Shown: piece by piece, positions 22,801 to 33,020 of the stretch
Layout of the letters: each line of letters begins with the position of its first letter
Position numbering within the stretch: the stretch's first letter is position 1
Assembly: GCA_012931725.1 (NCBI GenBank)
Contig: CM022944.1
Coordinates: forward strand, 61,662,600-61,726,599
Direction: 5' to 3'
DNA length: 64,000 nt
Source of the DNA: Litsea cubeba
Taxonomy: Eukaryota > Streptophyta > Magnoliopsida > Laurales > Lauraceae
The notes under the pieces: generated by a model
Seen by the model: the letters and a program-made list of their open reading frames with translations, nothing else
Told to the model about the DNA's origin: nothing
The model's database searches: none
Program-made: the position numbers and the translations under genes

Positions 22801-23271
22801 CAGGTTTTGAAGTGACAGAGGAGAGTCCGTCGCTTCCTTCAGAACCAGAGCAAGGGATGCTAGAGGTTGATCCAGAGGTAGAGACCCCTGGGACCAGTTC
22901 TGACACTGTTGAGGAGATACCTCGTGCTGAGATTCCTTCCCGAGCAGGAGCAGCTTCAACTGGAAAGAGTTCTTTTGTTACTCTTCCAATGAGTGATGAC
23001 ATGAGCAGTCGACCAACGGAGTTGGGCGAATCTTCAACTGGGCCATCTCTTCTTTTTGCGAAGAAGGTAGTGGTGCGAGTTCTTAGCTCTTGGATTGAGA
23101 CTCTGCTTTCTGGGCACTTAGATGCCGGATTTGGGATGATCCAGCATGTGCACGAGATTCTCGGTGATGCCGAAGAGGCTGGTCTGGATGTCACAAGTGC
23201 CAGGGCGATCGTTGATAGGATCATTGAGCTGGGTGACAGGTGGTTTGAGACCATGGGTTTTCCTGACAAAC

Positions 23272-23276
23272 TAGTT
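23272..23276. other. target-site duplication, left (copy 3)
   Basis: TAGTT directly before the 5' LTR of copy 3, identical to 41463-41467. Five bases is the normal length for gypsy integrase. Confidence 0.95.
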
Positions 23277-24759
23277 TGTTGACACCAAAAATGTCACTTT
23301 GCCTTTCCAAGATCCAAAGAGCTACATGAAGTCGCAACCTGCCATAAATAGGCAATGCTGCTTCCAAAAATCAAATCTTGTCAGAATCAAACAAAAACTG
23401 CAAGATTCATCCAGACAGCCAAAAGAGGAGTACACAAGAAGTTTCAAGCCATTTCAAGATCATTTGGCCTAACTTCGCTTCTCCAACAGCCAAATCAAGC
23501 CTCTCGGCGGTAAAGCTCTCCGGGACCATGGTTTCCAAGACAGAACCTATGGATCATCTTAAAATGACTCCAATAGGTTCCCTGTCAAATTTCAAGTCAA
23601 TCGGACATCGGTTGACCGCACATCAAACCGCGACATCTTCATCGCGACAAAAAGCAAGTCTACAGGTGATAGGACCCCAAACGGCTTCAAAACTCAAACA
23701 AAAGCCTATGGTTGGTCTTATTTATTGCTCAGCAGGCTTCACAACACAAATTTCAGGTCATTCCGACATCGTTTGACCCAGTTTCAGCTTTTGACAGAAA
23801 ATCGGCAGCTCTGCGCGACAAAGTCTTCGGCTTTCTCAGGAAATTGGAAACTTTGCAAAATAAAATGCAAGGATTCTCATCAGGTTTCCTACAAAGAAAT
23901 CAGGCCAATAAATGATCAAAATGTCAAAGAAAAGTACAGAAGAAAAAAGAATCAAAAAGAGCAAAAACGGACGCAAAACGGGACCAGAAAGGGGGAAAAC
24001 CACCCCAGGGTCGCAGGCCCCTGCGACCCTGGCCCAAGGTCGCAGGCCCCTGCGACCCTGGGCCAGGGTCGCCGGCGACCATGGACCCCGGGGTCGCCGG
24101 GAAAGCCCCGGAAACCCCGGTTTTCGCCGTTTTTTTCGCGATTCGAGGAGCCCAGCCTCTGGTACTTTCCAAAATTCATGCTTTTGAGACACCAAGTCCT
24201 CTGATATCCGTCCAAAACACGGGTAAAACATCAAGAGTATCGAAGACAGTATTGATCGCCACCCGTCAACCAAAAAAAGTGTGCTTTCCACCCGACCGAT
24301 CGAGAAATCGACAAGACAGATGGCACCGACCTGCTGTTGGCAACAAACACCTGAAATTACATGGTCATCTGATGTCGATCTACATGAAGATCCATCGATG
24401 ATCATCGACAGAAGAATTCCAAAAGACGTGGCACGGCCCGCGACTCTTCAGCTGCTCGGCGACCACTTAATGCGATTAATTGACTAGCTTTATTACAGTC
24501 ATTAATCCATTTCTTTGGACGGCCCAATCAGAAGCAAGCATTCGGGAGTTACAAGTCAAGAGATTCATGGCATTTAACCCATGAAACTCCTCCCATCATG
24601 GCGATTAAAGGCGATTAAATGCCCTCAATCTCCTCCGGCCAATCAGAAGCCAAGAAAAAGGAGTTACAAAATAAACAATTCAATTTTGTAACTCCTCCCA
24701 TTATGCGGCTTAATGACATTAAAAGCCCATAAACCCACCTAAAAGGCTACCTAAAAGCC

Positions 24760-24768
24760 TATAAATAG
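24760..24768 (+). promoter_or_regulatory. LTR TATA box (copy 3, 5' LTR)
   Basis: TATAAATAG. This is the promoter that would drive the genomic transcript of copy 3. Confidence 0.78.
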
Positions 24769-24915
24769 GAGGGCTCTCCAAGAAGAAAGGATATCAGAAA
24801 GATCGGAAAACACACAACAAACATCAGACAGCAGTCAGAAATCCAGAGAAAAAGAAAAAGAGAGAAAACTCTGCGGAAGTTCTACACCGGCCACTGCAAC
24901 AAGGTGACAAAAGTC

Positions 24916-24940
24916 CCTTGGGGGGTACCCCCCCCCAAGG
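24916..24940. repeat. GC-rich palindrome downstream of the LTR TATA box
   Basis: CCTTGGGGGGTACCCCC continuing to CCAAGG. Equivalents are at 11694-11718, 16108-16133, 40726-40753 and 53661-53680. It lies about 150 bp downstream of the TATA box, so it should be in the RNA and could form a strong hairpin or a self-dimerising loop. Confidence 0.7.
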
Positions 24941-25656
24941 TCCTTGCCTTCTCCTCCTGCCTCCAATGGCTTAGATATGGCTTTTCAGCCCGTCTACTCG
25001 GTTTTTTATTGGACATAGGACCTTCCTTTGGTCTTTGTCTTCTAAAAATCTGAGGTTATAGCCAAGCCAAGCGAATCAATAGCATCCTCTGTTCTCATCT
25101 GCATGGATGATGGCGAAGCCCACATATGGCTTGCGACCGTCAATCTAAACGAGTCCCCCACAATCTCCTGAGAAGTTAGATCCTCCTTTTCTTGCTTTTC
25201 ATTGTAGTTTGTATTTTTTTCAAAAGAGACAAAAATCACAATTCTTGTCTTTCATTGTTGATAAGGATTGTAAATCGGCTATAAACGCCAAAATCGGCTA
25301 TAAACGCCAAAGTTGGCTATAAACGCCAAAAATCGGCTATAAACGCCAAAATCGGCTATAAATGCCAAAAAAAATCGCCTTTCACGGCAAATCAAGAAAA
25401 TGTCTCTTTTCTTAAATATATGTGCAATGGAAAACTTGAAAGAAGTTGATTTCCTTTTTACTTGCGAAGGTTGATCTCCGGATCACCACTTGCAATTCCA
25501 AGTAAAATAGAAAATCTGGCACAACCCACAAAAAAAAAAAGAAATGTTGATGCACGCCCTTTTGCCCCCCGGTTACGAAAGGGTCGGAACCAAACGGACT
25601 CCCACGTCCGCCGACCTCGGTAGGAACCCGGGCATCGGGAGCGCGGTCCATCAAGC

Positions 25657-25677
25657 TGGCACACCCGGTGGGACTCG
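25657..25677 (+). other. primer-binding site (copy 3)
   Basis: TGGCACACCCGGTGGGACTC begins three bases after the LTR end. The leading TGG is the expected complement of a tRNA CCA end. I cannot name the tRNA with confidence from the sequence alone. Confidence 0.75.
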
Positions 25678-27325
25678 TTTATTTGAGAACACGATGCTAG
25701 AAATGAAATATTTGCATATCATATATTTTGCTCTATGCTTATATTTCTTTTCTCGATTCCTTGGCTACTTTATAATTGGTGGCCTATGTTGAATTCCGCA
25801 TAATAAAAAAATGAGATGAGATTTTTTGTTTGGAAATTTCTAATTCTTTGAATTTATTTCCACTCTTTCTCTTTTCAAAAAAAAAAAAAAATTTAGATTT
25901 CTTAATTTGGATTCAAAATTGAGAAACCTTGATCCGTTCCTATCGTTCATCGCGCTTGCAGAAATGTTGAGCCTGTTCGACTAAGGTTTTGGGCCATGGT
26001 TTCTCTTCGATGAGTTCATTAAAATCAAAAAAATATATATATATATATAAAAAAAAAATTTAGATTTCTTAATTTGGATTCAAAATTGAGAAACCTTGAT
26101 CCGTTCCTATCGTTCATCGCGCTTGCAGAAATGTTGAGCCTGTTCGACTAAGGTTTTGGGCCATGGTTTCTCTTCGATGAGTTCATTAAAAATCTAAAAA
26201 AAATAAAAAAATAAAAAAAAATAAAATAAAAAAAAGACATAGACCACTAAGGTTAAACCAACTGTGTTCTTTGATCATGGTTGATTCAAAGAAAAGCCTT
26301 GTCCAGAGTGTGGAGACAGCTTGACTGTTCTAGGCAAGGGTCCTCCAAACGGGTTCATTAAGTAATCCTACCCTTACCTGGGGGCAATTCTATCAATCAA
26401 GGTTTCATAAGACCGGGTTAGGAGGCCTATGTGTACTCTCTCGTCTTTTAAATAAATTTTTTTTTTCAAAAATAAAATTTTTAAAATAAAAATTTTAAAA
26501 TAAAAAATAAAAAATAAAAAAAAATTTCAAAAAAAAAAATCTTAAAAAAAAAATAATAAAAAAATAAATAAAAAAAAAAGATTTTTTAAAAAAAAAAAAA
26601 ATCTTCAAAAATCTTCAAAAATCTTCAAAAAAAAAAAAAAAAAAACTTCCGTCATTTTGGGTTTAGATTGGAGAAATCTTGGTCTTCTCCTTTCTGGGCA
26701 CTGGCGCTCGCGGAAATCGCCGAGACCGTGTTCAGATTGGAGTGCCTTTTGCTCTCTTTGATAAACCCGATATTGGCTTTTCAAAAAAAAAAAAACTCGT
26801 CATTTTTAGATTCAGATCCGAGAAATCATGGTTCATTTCTTTCTGAGCACTGGCGCTCGCGGAAATCGCCGAGACCGTGTTCAGATTGGAATACCATCTG
26901 CTCTCTTTGATGAATCCAATCTTGACCTTTCAAAACAGAGAATCTCATCTCATAGATGCGGTCTCAAAACATTTGTGTCTAGCGGTACTAGTACGCCCTT
27001 TCAGGGTCTACTGTATTGCGACCGGCACATTTGTAACTCCAACTTTATATTCTTCTTACCTCGAGCAAGCTCTGCTTCTCGATAAGTCGAATTTAAGTTC
27101 ACAATTGCTTCTAGCAGTCACTGGGATGCCCATTCTGGGCTTACCATACCTGCAATCAGAACAATTGTACCTTCTATGGCATTTTGTCTTCCTCATATTG
27201 CTTGGGTCATCTACCTCGAGCAATTTGAAAAGACGAAACCATAGAACTTCCCATTTATGATCATTATATTCTTGTGATTACTAATGGATGTGGTCTTGTT
27301 TCAGAAATTTTCGAAAAAACTAACA
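25678..27325 (+). repeat. leader with two pairs of direct repeats (copy 3)
   Basis: The untranslated leader. A ~130-bp segment starting ATTTAGATTTCTTAATTTGG occurs at 25891 and 26058 (period 167). A second segment carrying CTGGCGCTCGCGGAAATCGC occurs at 26701 and 26850 (period 149). The two types share a GAGAAA-CTTG followed by a GCGCTyGCrGAAAT pattern, so they look like four diverged copies of one unit. They are separated by long A/T tracts (26190-26245, 26450-26645). No gene is seen. TTTCAG at 27299-27304 shortly before gag could be a splice acceptor. Confidence 0.7.
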
Positions 27326-29203
27326 ATGGCAGCTTCACTAACCATTACTTTCGACGAAAGCAAGCACCAACTCATGCTTCAACAGAAGCAGACCACGCGC
27401 ACCTACAAGCGCCCCATCAGCTGCCGAAGCGTCAACTCCCTCGGCAACTCTGTGAACTCCGGGTCGACCTCGACTCCCCGGACTATCGTCTTCGGGACGC
27501 TGGGACCATTCCCACTTCCTGAGGAACAAGCTGCTCCCTCCAAGAAGCAGAAACTCGCCTCTCAACGTGTCACTACCGTGACACCAAAGGCGAGCACCAA
27601 AAGACCTGAAGCCTGTGGCAGCCCCACGAAGCCTCAACCTGCAAACAACCAGGTCTACCCCAAGACTTGGTCCCCAAGACCTTCACCAAAACAAAGAAGG
27701 TCCCAGACATCCACTAAGCCAGCATTCCTGGCCCCACTCAAGGAGAACCAGTTCTATCCTCTTGCTTACATGAAAGAGGAGAGACCCATCTCCAACCTGA
27801 CTTCCAAGTCATCCCAGCATGAGCCGGCTTGTTCCTACAAGCCCAAAATCAAGTCATGCATCACAAGGCCTCCACAAGCATCTGCTAAGGCCTACAAATC
27901 TGCAGTTCGACCCTTCATATCTACAGGGGCCGAACTTCACAAATTCAAAGCTTCGCTGCAACTGGCGAAGGATAGGGTTCGCATCCTGTCCTTGCCCAGC
28001 TACAAAGAAGACAGACTCGGCTGCTTGCGCCCGAGGGAGCACATCCTTCATCGTCAGAGCCCAGTTAGAGCTGACCGAAGCTCAAATTGCTCGTCGTATA
28101 CGCCGCCGCACGTCGTACCGACAAAAGAGACTACAGAAGCAAAGGACCCAGCTTCCCACACTTCAAGTCTCTCCCAAATGGGTTGAAAAAGAAAGACCCA
28201 ACCAAGTTGCTGCCGTCCATATGGTTGGAAAAACCAGAAGACGCCAAAAATCAGCAACAAAAATCCATGTCCGACGTCCAATGACCCGCAGCGTCTCCAG
28301 GACAAGAAGACATTCAGAAGAATCCCCTGCTCCTTCAAGCAAAGGACAGCAGAGTGATCCTTCCTCAAGCTCTTCTTCAAAAAGAATGAGCCCCAGCTCA
28401 GTCACCAGGACAGTTTCTTCGTTCGAATCACGAAGGATGAATGTCTTGGCTACAAATTCTGAGCCACCACCCCGCAATCCACCTCCAGAAGATGCGATCA
28501 CCCGCATCCAGCAGTTGGAACAGGGCCAGCAGAGGATTGAAACTCTGATGGAAAACCTTCTCCTCGCCTTCCAAAATCAGGCGAACAATGAACCTCCTCC
28601 GAATCATCAAGACGACGAGGTAAATAGAGAAGAAAATGAGTCACGCGCCCTTACCAAAAAGGACGTAGACGGTATCCTCGCCAAAGCAAAAGAAGAGGAT
28701 ATACTCAAAGAGCATGGGATCAAGCCACCATATCCCTTATGGATGGACTCGGTCCCGTTCCCCACCAAATTCAAGCATCCTACTATCCAAACATATACGG
28801 GGAAAGGATCAGCCAGACAGCACGTCATCCACTTCAAGATCTTGACGGGAGCTATCGCGGATCAAGATGCACTCAAAATCCGCCTCTTTGCAAGTACCCT
28901 AAAAGGTACGGCCTTCGATTGGTACTCCACTCTGCCGGAGGACTCAATCCAAAATTGGGCCATGCTAGAGACACGCTTCCTGACTCACTTCAAAGGTGAG
29001 GATCACCCCGCTACTATGGCTCAGCTATGCAGCCTAAAACAGAGGGAGAATGAATCAACATATGACTTCATTCACAAGTGGAAAGCAATGGCATACAAAT
29101 GCTCTGATGTATTGCCACAGGCGTCGCTAGTCGACATTTGCCGAAACAACATGAGAGCCAGAATCCGCTCCATGATCATCGGCAACAAATCAAAAAACCT
29201 TGA
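27326..29203 (+). pseudogene. gag: gag (copy 3, frameshifted, C-terminally cut)
   Basis: The start was chosen at 27326 (ACAATGGC context). An upstream in-frame ATG at 27284 is also possible. The N-terminal half is Pro/Ser/Lys-rich with a basic Arg cluster (ARRIRRR, about 28092-28115). The capsid-like Retrotrans_gag domain follows at about 28740-29170 (YTGKGSARQHVIHF, GTAFDWYSTLP, TRFLTHF). An extra T in TGCTTGCG near 28026 shifts the frame relative to copy 2. The reading frame ends in a fusion to the end of RT at 29204-29211, so the C-terminal gag region and protease are missing. Copy 2 retains the downstream gag part. Confidence 0.85.
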
Positions 29204-31653
29204 GAGAACTCAAAGGGCTTCAAGGGAGATTGGCCTACATCAGACGGTTCATCTCCAATGTTTCGGGGAAATGCCGTCCATTCTCCCGGTTGATGAAAAA
29301 AGGTGTAAACTTTGTCTGGGATGCTGACTGTGAAGCTGCTTTCCAAGACATCAAGTCATACCTGACAAAACCTCCAGTGTTAGCTGCTCCTACCACTGGA
29401 AAACCATTCATCTTGTACACAAGAGCCCTTGATCACTCTTTGGGAGCTCTGCTTGCGCAAGAAAATGATCAAAGAAAAGAAGCTGCTCTATATTACCTCA
29501 GCCGCATGCTAGTAGGTGCAGAGCATCGCTACTCTCCAGTTGAAAAAGAATGTCTTGCAGTGATGTTCGCCGTGCAAAAGCTGCGTCACTACTTGCTTTC
29601 CAACACAGTCTACCTGGTCTCGAGGGTCAACCTCTTGAAGGTCCTTGTCACAAAGGCAGGTTCTCTCAATGCTCGACTGGCAAAAATGGTCCATCCTTCT
29701 GTCACAATTTGATATTAGGTATGTACCACAAAAAGCAATCAAAGGGCAAGCTCTAGCAGACTTCCTCGCAGAGCATCCATTGCCTAAAGATTCTCCACTC
29801 AGAGATGATCTCCCAGACGAACCAGTCTACAATGTGGAGACTTTCTCACAAGTGCCTCCTGGGACATGTACTTTGACGGTGCAACCAGGACAAATGAAAA
29901 AAGACAGCTGATCTCGGGAGTTGGCATCCTCTTTGTTAGCCCCGACAAATACATGATTCCACACGCTTTCTCGCTACTGGAACCATGCACAAACAATGCA
30001 GCTGAATATCAAGCTCTGATCTTAGGATTGGAACTCGCCATCGAATCCGGTATCACCATGCTGGAAGTCTTTGGAGACTCTCAACTGATCGTCAACCAGA
30101 TGAATCAGAAATTTGAAGTCAGAAAGCCAGATTTGCTGCCCTACTACAACAAAGGCACAATCACTTCTGCAAAAGTTTGACATCTGTCACATCACCCACA
30201 TTCGTAGAGGTGAAAACATACGTGCAGATGCCCTAGCCGGACTTGCCGCATCCATGGCAATCCAGGAAGGGGAAAACATGCAAGTCACAGTGTGCGAAAG
30301 AAGAATCCTTCCTCCTCTTAACACACACCAAGCAGTTGCTGAATGCCACCAAGTGGTCGGAAGTCGGATTTCAATCCTTCAAACTTCAATTAGCGACTGG
30401 AGGGATCCGTTCATTGATTACATTATGTTCGGAATCCTACCTGAAGATCCAAAAGAACGGGTAAGCATCCAAAGGCGAACCCCAAGCTTCCATTTGGATA
30501 TTCCTTCAAAAATCCTTTACAGGAAATCCTTCAACGGAGTACTTCTACGCTGCTTATCACAACAAGAGGCTGAAGAAACACTCAAAGAAGTTCATGCTGG
30601 TCTTTGCGGAGCTCATCAGGCTGGACCTAAGCTCTATGATCAGATAAAAAGGTTAGGATATTACTGGCCTACCATGGTAGCTGATGCAATGCAATTTGCT
30701 AAGCACTGCCAACAATGCCAAGTTCATGGAGATTACATTCACATGCCTCCAGAATGGCTACATCCTACAGCGATCTCATGGCCTTTCGAAGCTTGGGGTA
30801 TGGACATCATAGGTCCTATTTCTCCCCCTTCAAGCAAAGGTCATCGCTTCATCTTCGCCGCTACGGATTATTTCTCCAAGTGGTCGGAAGCATTTGCGTT
30901 TAACGAAATGAAGACCTCATCAGTCCTTCACTTCCTGCGCACCAACAACATTTGTCGTTTCGGCATACCCAAAAGATTCGTCCATGGTAACGGACCACAA
31001 TTCCGGGATCATCGATTCTACAGGTTCTGCGACAAATACAAAATTCAAAGCTGTCCTTCGACTCCATACAATCCGGCAGCAAACGGGTTAGCAGAAGCTT
31101 TCAACAAGACACTCTGCAAAATCCTCAAAAAAATGGTCTCTAATCACAAAAGAGACTGGAGCGACAAAATGTCTGAAGCTTTGTGGGCCTATCGAACCAC
31201 CGTTCGAGGACCAACCCATAGCACACCATTCTCCTTAGTCTATGGATGCGAAGCTGTCGTGCCCTTGGAAGTACAAATTCCTTCCTTGAGGGTATCCTTG
31301 CAAAATGACATGACTCAAGAAAGCAATGTCAAATTGCGACTCCATGAGCTGGACAATCTCGATGAGAGACGGCTCGAAGCTCAACAAAGCATTGAACTTT
31401 ACCAAGCACGTATGGCAGGATCTTTCGATAAAAAGGTCAGGCAACGCGCCTACAAAAAGAATGACTTGGTTCTTGCGGTAAAAAGACCAATGGTCTTCGC
31501 TCACAGTCCAAAGGCAAATTTGAGCCGAAATGGGAGGGACCCTACGTCATCGACAAAGTTTTCTCCAACGGCGCATACGCACTCCTAAACATGGAAGGTG
31601 ACGGATGTATGCTGCCCATCAATGGCAAGTTCTTAAAGCGGTACTACCCTTGA
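29204..31653 (+). pseudogene. pol: pol remnant: end of RT, two RNases H, integrase (copy 3)
   Basis: Begins in the RT connection (LKGLQGRLAYIRRFISN), followed by RNase H to about 29790. The archaeal-type RNase H is at about 29866-30150 (MYFDGA, AAEYQAL, FGDSQ). Integrase has HHCC at about 30590-30720, WGMDIIG near 30803, then VHGNGPQF, where the second catalytic Asp is Gly (codon 30986-30988; Asp in copies 1 and 2), and AEAFNKTL at about 31093. The original stop is TGA 31651-31653. One-base frameshifts lie near 29690, 29849, 30150 and 31505, and the junction with gag is itself out of frame. The product cannot integrate DNA. Confidence 0.9.
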
Positions 31654-32010
31654 AGACTTACCCAACTGGGTAAGAGCAATGCCTGTACGGCCAAAACCGG
31701 TTTCCAGGTACACGCTCGCTAAACCCACCCTTTTTAGAATTTTCATATCAAATGTTGAAATTTCTAGAAATCTAAAACAATGCTTACTTTCATCGTTTCA
31801 TTGTTCAACAAAAAAATCCAAGTTTAGGAACCTTTCCCTAACTTGACCAAAATTTTCAACCCTTGAACCCAAAATTCATGGTTTGAAAACAAAATCCGGA
31901 TTCAGGGATTTCCACCCTAGTCCACCCTGCCTTTTACCGCCAAAATGGTTTTAGGTCAAAACTTATGACCCTCGTGTCTTTAAACAAAAAAAAATGGTTT
32001 TTCAAAAACC
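31654..32010 (+). other. pol 3' flank, no gene (copy 3)
   Basis: Same sequence as 2411-2781 in copy 1, with no ORF of interest. Confidence 0.6.
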
Positions 32011-32472
32011 GCGAGGAAGCGACGCTTAGTCGATACTCACACAAATCGGAAGCAAACGAACCACGTTCGACACTTCCAAAATCGCAGGGAAGCGACATTT
32101 CGTCGATACTTGCAAAATCCAAAACCGTGGAAACGCAACATTTCAGTTGATATCCACAACCCAAATTTCAAAGGTTCAAAAAAAAAAAAAAAAAAAACCT
32201 AAAAAATTGTGGACACGCAACATTTCAGTTGGTATCCATAGGTTCGAGAAAACCACAAATTTCAAAAATCATGGGGAAACGACATCAAGTCAGTACCCGC
32301 AAAACCAAAATTTTTGAAAAGCAACGATGCGACATTCCATCGATACTTGCACCCAAATCCGCGAGGATGCGACATTCCATCGATACTCGCAACCGAATGA
32401 GCAAGGATGCGACATTCCATCGATACTTGCAAGAACATTCAGCAGGGAGGCGACTTTTAGTCGATACTTGCA
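32011..32472 (+). repeat. array of ~50-bp units with short inverted repeats (copy 3)
   Basis: Nine units with GCGACATTCCATCGATAC-type cores, including the CAAC/GTTG variants at about 32136 and 32219. Order and pairing match copy 1. Confidence 0.8.
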
Positions 32473-32490
32473 TTTTTTGAAAACCAAACC

Positions 32491-32818
32491 GGCTATAAAT
32501 GCCATCAAAACAGGCTATAAATGCCACAAACCGGCTATAAATGCCACAAACCGGCTATCAATGCCACCAAAACAAAACCGGCTATCAATGCCACACAAAC
32601 AAAAAACTTGGATTTCAAAAAAAAAAAATGGCTATCAATGCCACCAAAAACAGGCTATAGATGCCACAAAACAAACCGGCTATTAATGCCACCAAAATTG
32701 GCTATAGATGCCACACACAAAAAAAAAAACTCGGCTATCAATGCCACAAGAAAAGCTGGCTCTCATGCCAAATTTGGTTTCCATGCCACAAACAAAAAAA
32801 CCTGGCTTTCATGCCAAA
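32491..32818 (+). repeat. GGCTATnAATGCCA tandem array (copy 3)
   Basis: About a dozen units of GGCTATAAATGCCACAAACC type, degenerating to the right. It is slightly longer than in copy 1. Confidence 0.85.
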
Positions 32819-33020
32819 ACATGATTTGACAAAAGATTTTCACAAAATGACAACCTTTTGATCAAATCCCATTTAGCAATTACTTTTATCACAAAAAGAT
32901 TAAAGTGAGCGTAGGGATAACAAAAAAAAGTGTTCACAAGCACTACAAAAAAATAAGTACCAAAAAAAATACAAGTGGTACCAAAAAAAAAAGAGAAGGA
33001 TGGTTTCTGTATACAGGAGC
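32819..33020 (+). other. A-rich spacer between array and antisense gene (copy 3)
   Basis: Shortened equivalent of 3545-3956, with one AAGTGAGCGTAGGG and GTACC-A(n) units. Likely 3' UTR of the antisense gene. Confidence 0.5.

Larger units (their letters stand above)
19203..23276 (+). pseudogene. antisense plant-mobile-domain-like gene, 5' part (copy 2)
   Basis: Exons at 19203-19212, about 19870-22341, 22438-22551 and 22618-22728, then the first half of exon 5 at 22804-23276. The splice sites match those of copies 1 and 3, and every intron is phase 1. The mobile-domain-like block is at about 20530-20760, and the basic cluster KRARRSKRRRSHH at 22173-22220 is intact. The gene is dead. Exon 2 has many stops, for example TAA near 21286, and it lacks part of the AGIFDAVRAF segment near 20594. 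Copy 3 is inserted in exon 5 directly after 23276. The acceptor of intron 1 is duplicated. Confidence 0.78.
23277..25653 (+). repeat. 5' LTR of copy 3
   Basis: A 2377-bp LTR, TGTTGACACC to CCATCA. Compared with copies 1, 2 and 4 it lacks a block of about 290 bp in U3, joined at AACAGCCAAATC near 23488. It holds two GC-rich inverted-repeat units (about 24004-24075), where the 3' LTR has one. The GGCTATAAACGCC array (25266-25370) has about five units. Confidence 0.95.
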
